Positions 1 through 6,482 of a DNA stretch of 64,000 bases are shown one piece after another. Each line of letters starts with the position of its first letter. Within the stretch, counting starts at the first letter, position 1. Source of the stretch: Bacillota bacterium (GTDB lineage: Bacteria; Bacillota; Clostridia; Christensenellales; SZUA-584); the NCBI GenBank assembly GCA_023408075.1, contig JAEYKW010000025.1, positions 186,001 to 250,000 of the forward strand. The letters run 5' to 3'. The notes beneath the pieces are model-generated. The model worked only from the letters and a program-made list of their open reading frames with translations, did no database searches and had not been told where the DNA came from. The translations under genes and the position numbers were made by a program.

Positions 1-168
1 GCTGTTCAGCTTGCCCGATGTCAGAAGGTTCGCGTAGGTCACTCTGCGGTTCTCCTTGAGAAACCTCCTGCGCATCAACGCGTACTTCCCAAGGTGTACT
101 TCCGTCTCCTGCGGGGGAAGAAGGTTGGGCAGATTGTAGTCGCCCTCTCTGCGGTATGTCAGATTCAT
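1..168 (-). CDS. TnpV-like protein (partial), overlapping the large ICE gene in another frame
   Basis: An ATG at 168 is preceded by GGAG at a good spacing and opens a 56-codon frame that runs off the window edge. It reads MNLTYRREGDYNLPNL and later ALMRRRFLKENRRVTYANLL. This matches my memory of TnpV proteins of Clostridia mobile elements (a start such as MxLTYxREGDYLxPNL followed by GKYGxLRxxYLxxHR). The frame lies on the same strand as the large ICE gene but in another register, and both frames are open here. TnpV function is unknown; the name comes from association with transposons. Dual coding or a recent insertion are both possible. Confidence 0.5.
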   Translation of the reverse strand, partial: MNLTYRREGDYNLPNLLPPQETEVHLGKYALMRRRFLKENRRVTYANLLTSGKLNS

Positions 169-1021
169 ATTCAAAACTCCTTTCCGGCTCGTTGGCTTCC
201 TGTTCATTTACAGGATAACCATTCTCCTGCGGTTTATCAACTGTGCGATTCTGCTGGCGTTCCCGTTTCTGGATGTTGCGGACGGTCAGGGCAATTTCCT
301 TGAGCACCATTTCAGCCATATCGCTGGTGGCGATACCCAGGGCATTCACGGTTTCATGGGTATTGAAATTAAAAAGAGATGAAAAATCCACAAGCCCGGC
401 GTACTGGTCGGCAGCGCCGCCAAAACACCGCTCCAGCAGCATATATGACACGGAGGCTTCCAGCGCCTGCCTGAAATACACCTCCACATTGAATTCGTCC
501 AAATCCTCCAGATAGCTATTCTCGCGACAGTACATGAGCTCACGGAAATAGTCCTGTTCATTGTCCTCCACAACGTTGTGGGCAATGTGTACAAGCGTGC
601 TTTCCAAAGAACTGTTATCCTGTACCGTGCCGAAGGAGGCTTCCAGCGCCTCGATGATCTCCCCCTCATACCGTTCCTGCATGTCCCATATGGGCACCGG
701 ACGGGCAAAGCGTCCAGCGTGGGTATCGGAAATATCGAAATAGTGCTTGAGCCGGGAGTTGCCTGTGTGAATGTCATCGAACACGGCGATCCCGGCCGCA
801 CCACGGTTGACCCAACGCCCGAGCTTTTTGTTCCAATCCTCCAGTTCCAATACGGCCCTGGCGTCCGGGCGCTGCGCGTAAATCAGCACCTGCTCGTCAA
901 ACCGGCATTTATAGTTGCGGCAGGCGCTACGCAGAAAGGCCCGCCACGCCCCCTGCGAGGACGTGATTTCTTTAAGCGTCTGATGATACAGCTCGGTGAT
1001 CAGCTCATATTTTCGCGCCAT
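1..1021 (-). CDS. N-terminal part of a large mobile-element helicase/methylase-type protein (partial)
   Basis: The frame opens with MARKYELITELYHQTLKEI and stays open for 340 codons to the window edge, so the gene continues beyond position 1. Residues 20-90 contain LIYAQRPDA, then LGRWVNRGAAGIAVFDD, which resembles the ArdC-type single-stranded-DNA-binding N-terminal domain found at the start of very large multidomain proteins of Clostridia conjugative elements. In that family helicase and N6-adenine methylase domains follow, but none is visible here. The last 60 or so residues are low-complexity, rich in S, G, P, E and Q, like the linkers of such proteins. It is the most downstream gene of the minus-strand ICE operon, 13 bp after the next gene. 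A TnpV-like frame overlaps its end. The family is an inference from the N-terminus only. Confidence 0.6.
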   Translation of the reverse strand, partial: MARKYELITELYHQTLKEITSSQGAWRAFLRSACRNYKCRFDEQVLIYAQRPDARAVLELEDWNKKLGRWVNRGAAGIAVFDDIHTGNSRLKHYFDISDTHAGRFARPVPIWDMQERYEGEIIEALEASFGTVQDNSSLESTLVHIAHNVVEDNEQDYFRELMYCRENSYLEDLDEFNVEVYFRQALEASVSYMLLERCFGGAADQYAGLVDFSSLFNFNTHETVNALGIATSDMAEMVLKEIALTVRNIQKRERQQNRTVDKPQENGYPVNEQEANEPERSFEYESDIPQRGRLQSAQPSSPAGDGSTPWEVRVDAQEVSQGEPQSDLREPSDIGQAEQ

Positions 1022-1033
1022 CTGCGGCACCTC

Positions 1034-1576
1034 CTATCGTTCATATGCTGTTTCACGTTGAGCCTTGGTAAAAGCCCAGCCGTATACGTCTCCGATTTTA
1101 TCTCCCAAGCGCTCGGTGACGCGCTCAATATCCCAGCGTGTGGCATGACCATGGTAAACAAGGTCCTTCAGGTGTTCCACCTGTTCATCCGTGGCATTCT
1201 CTTTGACAGCGCGGTAAAGGTAATAATTCGTGCCGTCATGATGGATCGCTTTGCAGCGCATGTCGCCCTTTGCGTCCACATACCACTCGTTATAATCACA
1301 GTCGGAAAACAGGCAATCCTTTACGTTGCCGCTTTCAACAACCTTGTACCCTGAAAAGCGTCCGTTCCAAAGCCCCAAATCAGCATAGATGAGGATTTCA
1401 CGGGGCATCTGGATATCGAGGTTCATCCGTTCATCGTCCAGATAGTCGGCGTTGATTTCGTGCATGAGGGCCATGCGCTCATCCTCGCTCATGTCCGGGT
1501 GCTCCGCTTCCAGATCGCCGCGCCAGTCCTCATAATCAAGAGCGATATCGCTCCATATCATGTGCTTTGTTTCCAT
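1034..1576 (-). CDS. ICE-associated hypothetical protein
   Basis: A 180-residue, acidic, soluble protein with no signal peptide or membrane segment. It starts METKHMIWSDIALDYEDW and has an aromatic-rich centre containing DCDYNEWYVDAKGD. I do not recognise a catalytic motif. It sits between an LPD-type protein and the large helicase-type gene with gaps of about 12 bp on each side, so it is almost certainly in the same operon. Neighbours of this kind in Clostridia conjugative elements are usually large-polyvalent-protein-associated domains of unknown role, and this is probably another one. Confidence 0.6.
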   Translation of the reverse strand: METKHMIWSDIALDYEDWRGDLEAEHPDMSEDERMALMHEINADYLDDERMNLDIQMPREILIYADLGLWNGRFSGYKVVESGNVKDCLFSDCDYNEWYVDAKGDMRCKAIHHDGTNYYLYRAVKENATDEQVEHLKDLVYHGHATRWDIERVTERLGDKIGDVYGWAFTKAQRETAYER

Positions 1577-1588
1577 GCGCAGCGCCTC

Positions 1589-2278
1589 CTATCGTTCGTG
1601 ATCCTTGTTTTTCGGCTGGTTCTTCTCAAGCGGCTCATAGGTCGCGCCGTTTTTCTCCATGATCTCGGCAAACTGGCAGATGTGGTACAACTCTTTTCCC
1701 ACCTCCACATGCGTGTCGTCGATATACCGGCAGGCGCGCTCCATCCTCTCGCCCCAAGCGGCTGTGACCACGATCTTACCGCCGTCAGGGACGCAGAACA
1801 GTTCCTTGTAGTGCGGGTCGATAAAGCGGATGCCCTGCCGGGCCTTCTCCATGTTCCTGTCCAGCCATTTTGCCTGATAGCAAAAGCAGTAGAAGTTATA
1901 GTCGCCCCGAACCGGATTGCAGCGCAGCAGGTAGGCGTGCTCCTGGGTATCCGCCCGAAACCCATATTCGGTGGTGTAATTGCCGGTAAAAGCGCTTTCG
2001 GGATACTGCTGTTTGAACTCGCCCATGGCGTAGCGGTCCTTCAAAAGTCCGTATCCATCGGAGCGCAGGGCATTGATGACCTCATCCAGCTCTGATTTGA
2101 AGGCGTCTGTTTTCAGCCGGGGATTATGCTCGTCCCAGGTTGTATAAAACTCGTAGCCCTTGGAGCCGAAATCCCCGCGCAGGTGTCCGATGCTGCCGCA
2201 CTGCATCCTGAGCTGCTGGCTCTGGCTATAGCTGTACTTGATTTCCTCGGACGTCATGGCCCGGATGTTCAGTTCCAT
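1589..2278 (-). CDS. LPD-type (large polyvalent protein associated) domain protein
   Basis: About 229 residues starting MELNIRAMTSEEIKYSYSQS, a start typical of a family seen in many Clostridia conjugative elements next to YodL proteins. Later segments YGFRADTQEHAYLLRCNP and CRYIDDTHVEVG also fit that family as I remember it. I prefer the ATG at 2278 with GAGGTG upstream; an in-frame GTG at 2287 would add three residues and overlap the stop of the upstream gene. No catalytic function is known. Its place in the operon suggests a role in element transfer or regulation, which is inference. Confidence 0.6.
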   Translation of the reverse strand: MELNIRAMTSEEIKYSYSQSQQLRMQCGSIGHLRGDFGSKGYEFYTTWDEHNPRLKTDAFKSELDEVINALRSDGYGLLKDRYAMGEFKQQYPESAFTGNYTTEYGFRADTQEHAYLLRCNPVRGDYNFYCFCYQAKWLDRNMEKARQGIRFIDPHYKELFCVPDGGKIVVTAAWGERMERACRYIDDTHVEVGKELYHICQFAEIMEKNGATYEPLEKNQPKNKDHER

Positions 2279-2283
2279 ATCGT

Positions 2284-3096
2284 TCACCTCTCCAAATCTC
2301 TATTTTTCGGCGTAAAATCGCGCTGAAAATCCCGTTCCTTATTCACGCGCCGGTACAGGTCCCGCACGGCATCCGTGCGGCGGTCATAATAGTGGCCCCA
2401 TTCGCAGCTCTTGTTGTCCCGACTGCTCTGCCATGTGACAAAGGGCTGGACAGCGTGCGGGCTCTCCGCCAGCACAAACGCCTTGTTGCCCATCGGGACA
2501 CTGACCGTAACGGTATAGCCGGATATGGTGTTCCGCTCCGAAACGGGAAGCGCGTCCGGCTCCAGAAAACGCGGTACGGGTGCAAAACCGAAGGAGTCCA
2601 CATAATGGGCGTTTGCGGCTCCATCCTTCAAGATGACCACCACATCGCTGACCGACATGGAGCGCATCCTGCGCCCGAAAGGGCGTTCGCCAGCGTTGTG
2701 CAGGGAAAACAGATGCTCTAAAAACTGGTTCGGCGCAAGCATTCCGGCATAGGCTCGTGTGTAGTCCAGCGGCTGAAAGGCGTTCCGCGCTTCCTCAAAG
2801 GAGCGGAACGCGTAGTCCGCTTGGCGCGTGCTGCGTATCTGGTGGATTTCGTACATGCCGATATCCTCGGGGCGCTGATCGCTCGGGGCAAACACCGTGC
2901 CCTTTTCCGCCTGTTCCTGGGCAAAAGCGCCCGCTTTATAAATACAACCGCCGATATTCGTTTCGGTGGCGCTTACATATTTGCACGGATAGGTGGTTCT
3001 CTGTCCGTCAAAGGAAATGACGTGGATGCAGCTAGCGTCGGGTATCCGAAACAACTCATGCCCATACATATCGCTGAAAATAATCTCTTTTTCCAT
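2284..3096 (-). CDS. YodL-domain protein of the ICE
   Basis: A 270-residue protein with two recognisable parts. Residues 80-170 (YEIHQIRSTRQADYAFRSFE, then QPLDYTRAYAG, ending with RRMRSMSVSDVVVILKDG and AHYVDSFGF) match the YodL domain, whose signature is an RSMSVxDVV segment followed by a Y-V-D-x-x-G-F stretch. YodL domains are common in Clostridia conjugative elements; their biochemical role is unknown. The N-terminal 75 residues are unassigned. The gene overlaps the start region of the downstream LPD gene and starts only 3 bp after the stop of the upstream gene, so translation is probably coupled. Confidence 0.65.
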   Translation of the reverse strand: MEKEIIFSDMYGHELFRIPDASCIHVISFDGQRTTYPCKYVSATETNIGGCIYKAGAFAQEQAEKGTVFAPSDQRPEDIGMYEIHQIRSTRQADYAFRSFEEARNAFQPLDYTRAYAGMLAPNQFLEHLFSLHNAGERPFGRRMRSMSVSDVVVILKDGAANAHYVDSFGFAPVPRFLEPDALPVSERNTISGYTVTVSVPMGNKAFVLAESPHAVQPFVTWQSSRDNKSCEWGHYYDRRTDAVRDLYRRVNKERDFQRDFTPKNRDLER

Positions 3097-3099
3097 GGC

Positions 3100-3711
3100 T
3101 CATCTCTCCTTATCATTGCTTTTCTCAGGCGTTTGCTTTTCAGCCTGTAATGCGGCAAGGCGTTCCTTGGCCCACTCGGGGATATGCTCCGGCTTTACCT
3201 CGCCCTGGATATCACGCCGTTCCCACCGGGTATGCTTGCCGGAATAAAGATTGGTGCAGAACACGGCGCTGCCGCGTGAATTCGCGTGTGACCCAAAGCC
3301 ACCCGTCACCAGCACAAGCTGCCGGTCCGCCGTCTGGTACTCGTTTCTCAGCACTCCGGCGCGTACCGCCACAACCTTACCCTCGATGTTCTGTCTCAGG
3401 TCGTTGGGATAACACTGCTCAGCGGTAATGGGAGCCATAGGTACGGTTACAGCAGCGCGTTCCTGTTCCACCTTTTCTATCTGTTCGGAAAGGCCGGATA
3501 TGAATTTTTTCATGGCCTCCAGATAGTCGCCGGTTTCATCCCCGATGTACCGTTCATAGAAGTCGCCCTTATCGCACCAGCCCGCAAAGTACCGGGTAGG
3601 AGCGCTCATATCCGGGTTTTCGCCAAACACGATTTCCTTATCGCCAATGTGGATCGCATACAGGATTTCATATGCGCCTGCCATCCGCTTTTCTTCACTC
3701 ACAATTCTCAT
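3100..3711 (-). CDS. ICE-associated hypothetical protein
   Basis: About 203 residues from an ATG at 3711 (MRIVSEEKRMAGAYEILYA); the ATG 27 bases further in is an alternative. The 5' end overlaps the 3' end of the winged-helix gene, which argues for translational coupling. The N-terminal half has GDKEIVFGENPD and ends in a helical stretch (residues about 75-100). The C-terminal half has TGGFGSHANSRGSAVFCTNL, a conserved-looking Gly/Ser/Cys segment, and an 'IPEWAKERLAALQAE' tail. I do not recognise the family beyond its repeated occurrence beside YodL/LPD genes. Confidence 0.55.
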   Translation of the reverse strand: MRIVSEEKRMAGAYEILYAIHIGDKEIVFGENPDMSAPTRYFAGWCDKGDFYERYIGDETGDYLEAMKKFISGLSEQIEKVEQERAAVTVPMAPITAEQCYPNDLRQNIEGKVVAVRAGVLRNEYQTADRQLVLVTGGFGSHANSRGSAVFCTNLYSGKHTRWERRDIQGEVKPEHIPEWAKERLAALQAEKQTPEKSNDKER

Positions 3712-4036
3712 CCTCGCTTTCCTGCATAAGCAGCCGCCCAAATTGGGTAAAGGTATACCAAGAGGTGCGGTCAAAGCGGCTATCTCCAAATTCGCCGCGC
3801 ACAATGACACCTCGCTTCATCAGGCGCTCCAGAGCCCGGCGTACCATGTTCTTTGTCAGGTACGGCATGATGGCGGTAAACATCATCTGGCTTGACCGCA
3901 TCCATGTCCTGCCCGCGAATGAACATCTCCCGGCACGCTCGTTTGCGCAAATCTCATCCCAAATGTGTTTCACCACCAGCGCCGCATGGACGCCGTAACG
4001 CCGTGCAAGGCTTGGACACAGCAAATGATAGGGCAT
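3695..4036 (-). CDS. Small winged-helix DNA-binding protein
   Basis: A 113-residue protein whose centre, TKNMVRRALERLMKRGVIV followed by GEFGDSRFDRTSWYTFTQFG, reads as a recognition helix plus a beta-hairpin wing. This is the winged-helix fold used by replication initiators, helicase loaders and small regulators on mobile elements. The N-terminus (ARRYGVHAALVVKHIWDEI) would be the preceding helices. It sits between a 29-residue membrane peptide gene and the YodL/LPD genes. A role in replication or control of the element is inferred from the fold and context only. Confidence 0.5.
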   Translation of the reverse strand: MPYHLLCPSLARRYGVHAALVVKHIWDEICANERAGRCSFAGRTWMRSSQMMFTAIMPYLTKNMVRRALERLMKRGVIVRGEFGDSRFDRTSWYTFTQFGRLLMQESEDENCE

Positions 4037-4109
4037 GAAGCAATCCTCCTTTCATTTCGATATGTAGAAAGGGCAGCTTCACATAGGCCGCCCTGTGGGA
4101 ATCGCCGGG

Positions 4110-4199
4110 TTATTTGTTTCTCTTGCGCAGACGCAGCCATATGGCCGCACCCACGATAAACGCCACCAGAACAATTCCCAAAATCGCTTTGAGTTCCAT
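4110..4199 (-). CDS. 29-residue single-pass membrane peptide
   Basis: A short frame with an AAGGAGG ribosome binding site 7-8 bases before its ATG. It encodes a lysine-containing start, one hydrophobic segment (LGIVLVAFIVGAAIWL) and a strongly basic tail, RLRKRNK. This is a textbook type of small membrane protein with the basic end inside. It lies 16 bp after the prepilin peptidase gene in the same orientation and is probably co-transcribed. A holin-like, assembly or regulatory role cannot be decided from the sequence. Confidence 0.55.
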   Translation of the reverse strand: MELKAILGIVLVAFIVGAAIWLRLRKRNK

Positions 4200-4215
4200 C
4201 GACGTAACCTCCTTT

Positions 4216-4674
4216 TCAGAGCAGTATGAACGGATACAGATATCCGGCTATCACGGCAGTTCCCGCGCCAAAAGCCAGCACCGGCGCAAAGGGAATGGCG
4301 TGCCGGAGTGTTCCATACTTTCGCAGTGAATGGACCATGCAGGCAATGACCATTGGCAGCATAAGAGCAAATGATATCAGCGTGCCCGCCAGCCCGAGAT
4401 ACAGCCCGATGCTCATGAAGAGCTTCACATCGCCCGCACCCATGCCGTCTTTTAGCCAGACAATAAAAAACGGGACAGCCAGCGTCAGCCCTGCCGGGTA
4501 GGGCCACCATACGCTGCCGGATAGCCTGATCAGCACCGTATGCGCCAGCCCTAGGCAAAGCAGCAGGACGGTGGCTGCGTTTGGCACGGTGCGCTTACGG
4601 ATGTCCGTGTATGCGCACCAGATGAGAAGGGCAATAAAAAAAGCATCCATAAGGATGCCAAGGGCAATGTTCAT
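4216..4674 (-). CDS. tadV: Prepilin peptidase, A24 family (TadV/CpaA type), intact copy
   Basis: A 152-residue polytopic membrane protein. It has the two aspartates of A24 aspartic peptidases: one in CAYTDIRKRTVPN at about residue 24, the other in GMGAGDVKL at about residue 80 (the GxGD motif). It lacks the N-terminal zinc/methyltransferase domain of PilD proteins, which is usual for the short TadV/CpaA type. It would cleave the leader of the Tad pilins encoded at 25365-26524. The start has GAAAGG upstream. A second, frameshifted copy lies at 14938-15357, and the two copies bracket the DISARM operon. The symbol is assigned by function and context. Confidence 0.8.
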   Translation of the reverse strand: MNIALGILMDAFFIALLIWCAYTDIRKRTVPNAATVLLLCLGLAHTVLIRLSGSVWWPYPAGLTLAVPFFIVWLKDGMGAGDVKLFMSIGLYLGLAGTLISFALMLPMVIACMVHSLRKYGTLRHAIPFAPVLAFGAGTAVIAGYLYPFILL

Positions 4675-4978
4675 ATTCAGTTACCTTTCTTCGATAAATT
4701 GTAATTCGTTATTTATTTAATTCCGTAAAAGTATTAGCTTCAACACATAAAACATCAAGCATCTTTCCAATGCTCCATCGGTTTTATTTCAAGAATATCC
4801 ATATGTGGTATTTGTATATGATTTTTGATTAGAAGTACATATTCACTCGGTTCACCAAGAGCAGTCCAATATGCCTTTGTCAAATAATTTAAACCTTATC
4901 TTCTCGCTTTGATCGTCATCACTATCATAGATAATCTTTTCACCACTTACCTTGGCTACTATCTCATATGAATCATGA
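4255..4978. repeat. Left copy of the ~0.7-kb direct repeat flanking DISARM
   Basis: This stretch matches 14938-15664 in the same orientation. It covers the prepilin peptidase gene, the intergenic gap and the last 230 or so bases of the 311-codon gene. By eye the peptidase part is clearly diverged, while the gap and 3'-end part differ at only about ten positions in 240, including two 1-base deletions in this copy. Homology stops at about 4978, shortly before the stop of the methyltransferase-Vsr gene, and at about 4255 inside the 3' end of the peptidase gene. Confidence 0.8.
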
Positions 4979-5004
4979 CTCTCAAATTTCTGATTAAATG
5001 TCAT
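4852..5004 (-). CDS. Short frame with the C-terminal module of the 311-codon protein, truncated
   Basis: Directly after the methyltransferase-Vsr stop there is TAAAGGAGGG, then an ATG at 5004 opening 50 codons. The first residues, MTFNQKFES, are unique; from HDSYEIVAKVSGEKIIYDSD onward the frame equals the C-terminal module of the protein at 15438-16373. Two 1-base deletions relative to that gene then shift the frame to an early TGA. The strong Shine-Dalgarno suggests it was once the last gene of the DISARM operon, or the 5' end of an ICE backbone gene, with about 80 codons when intact. It is now probably a remnant. Confidence 0.45.
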   Translation of the reverse strand: MTFNQKFESHDSYEIVAKVSGEKIIYDSDDDQSEKIRFKLFDKGILDCSW

Positions 5005-5023
5005 TGTGTAACCCTCCTTTATC

Positions 5024-6472
5024 TCAGCGAATTACTTTCATGAAAGATAGAATTTTCTCTTCGAGAATCATCATATTCTTCTTTTTAATCTCGCATTGCC
5101 AAATAACTAAGCAAGCCCAGCCTTTAGCACGAAGCTCTAAATAGTTTTTTTCGTCGCGCTCTTTATTTTTCTCAATTTTGTGTTCCCAAAACTCCGCATT
5201 GCTTGTGGGCAACTTGCCTCGTGAGCAGTCATGACCATGCCAAAAGCACCCATTGATAAAAATTGCTTTTCTTTGTCCGGGATAAACGATATCCGGTGAA
5301 CACTCTAACTGCGAGGTGGATAGCCTGTAACGGTTAAAGCCGAGTTTGCACAACAGGTCTCGAACAAGAAGCTCTTGCTTTGTTCCTTTGTTTTTTACCG
5401 AACGCATTATTTGCGAACGTTTTTCCTCATCAAAAATATCGGGCATAAATATCACATCCAAATGTCCTCGCACACATTGAGCCTGTTGTTTGCAAAACTC
5501 AGGAGGTAAGGCGTTTCCTATCATTAAAGCAAGTGCACCGCGTGGAATATCGGTTGGGAATTTATAATCTTTCGGAAATGTTTGCAACATAGCCGCTTCT
5601 CGCGCAGTTATAGTTCTATCCTCTTGCGGATGCAGAAAGCGACCCTTTGATGGATTTAGGCATCCTCCCGTTATCGTGGATGAAACGGTATCCCACCTCA
5701 AACGTCCATATACATCCTTGAACCCGATGCCTGCTTTTTTATGGCATTCCAAAATATACTCATCCGGTAGATCGCTCCTGCTTCCTCCATCGTGCGGCGT
5801 ATGCTCGATCTGCCGCTGTACCTTGGGCGTATGTGTCGGATAGATTTTATGAATAGGGTCATCAGTAACATTCGGGTTCTCCAAATCTCCAATGGTTGTT
5901 CTTATAGTAACGACATTATCGCTACCTTCTTTAATTCGGATAACACCAACCAATGACCCCAACAATACTAAGCGTTTTCTACGTTGAGGCACGCCATATC
6001 TAGCAACATTTACAGCTTTATAATCGATCGCATAGCCTATCTGCTCCAACTTGCTGACTACTTCCTTAAAGTCGGCATACTCCGAAAGTGCAGGAACATT
6101 TTCAAGCATAATAGTAACGGGTCGCAACTCGTCTGCAAAGCGATAAAACTCGTGAATCAATTTGTTGCGAGGATCGTTGACTGCGCCTTTTTTATTTTTT
6201 CTCCGCATTGATGAAAACCCTTGACACGGTGGACAAGCCGCTAAAAGGTGTAATGGTTCTCCTTTTAACAGTTTCGCAATATCTTGAGTACGAACATCAA
6301 GAATATTCTTATGAAACAAAACCGTGTTGTCTTTATGATTCATTTCGTAGGCTCGTGCAGCATTATTGTCTAACTCAATACCTGCAACAACGTGAAATCC
6401 TGCTTCTCTAAGACCTTCCGTCATGCCGCCACAGCCACAAAACAAATCAACGGCCGTATATTCCCGCATCAT
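5024..6472 (-). CDS. drmMII: DISARM cytosine-C5 methyltransferase DrmMII fused to a Vsr-type endonuclease
   Basis: 482 residues in two parts. Residues 1-345 form a DNA cytosine-C5 methyltransferase: VDLFCGCGGMTEGLREAGF (SAM-binding motif I), the catalytic Pro-Cys loop ACPPCQGFS, LENVPAL, the QRRKRLVLLGS motif, TARE, and GNALPPEF near the end. From about residue 349 a second domain begins with DIFDEEKRSQIMRSVKNKGT and continues with CSPDIVYPGQRKAIFINGCF, WHGHDCSRGKLP and NKERDEKNYLELRAKGW. This is the Vsr (very short patch repair) endonuclease family, which nicks beside T:G mismatches made by deamination of 5-methylcytosine. Such genes are usually separate neighbours; here they are one polypeptide. 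In DISARM the methyltransferase marks self DNA. It is the last large gene of the operon, 10 bp after drmB. Confidence 0.85.
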   Translation of the reverse strand: MMREYTAVDLFCGCGGMTEGLREAGFHVVAGIELDNNAARAYEMNHKDNTVLFHKNILDVRTQDIAKLLKGEPLHLLAACPPCQGFSSMRRKNKKGAVNDPRNKLIHEFYRFADELRPVTIMLENVPALSEYADFKEVVSKLEQIGYAIDYKAVNVARYGVPQRRKRLVLLGSLVGVIRIKEGSDNVVTIRTTIGDLENPNVTDDPIHKIYPTHTPKVQRQIEHTPHDGGSRSDLPDEYILECHKKAGIGFKDVYGRLRWDTVSSTITGGCLNPSKGRFLHPQEDRTITAREAAMLQTFPKDYKFPTDIPRGALALMIGNALPPEFCKQQAQCVRGHLDVIFMPDIFDEEKRSQIMRSVKNKGTKQELLVRDLLCKLGFNRYRLSTSQLECSPDIVYPGQRKAIFINGCFWHGHDCSRGKLPTSNAEFWEHKIEKNKERDEKNYLELRAKGWACLVIWQCEIKKKNMMILEEKILSFMKVIR

Positions 6473-6482
6473 CTATCACCCA

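Noticed and set aside
578..1354. 258-codon plus-strand frame
   Set aside because: It overlaps antisense to the large ICE gene and its neighbour, both supported by family-like starts; it has no ribosome binding site of its own that fits.
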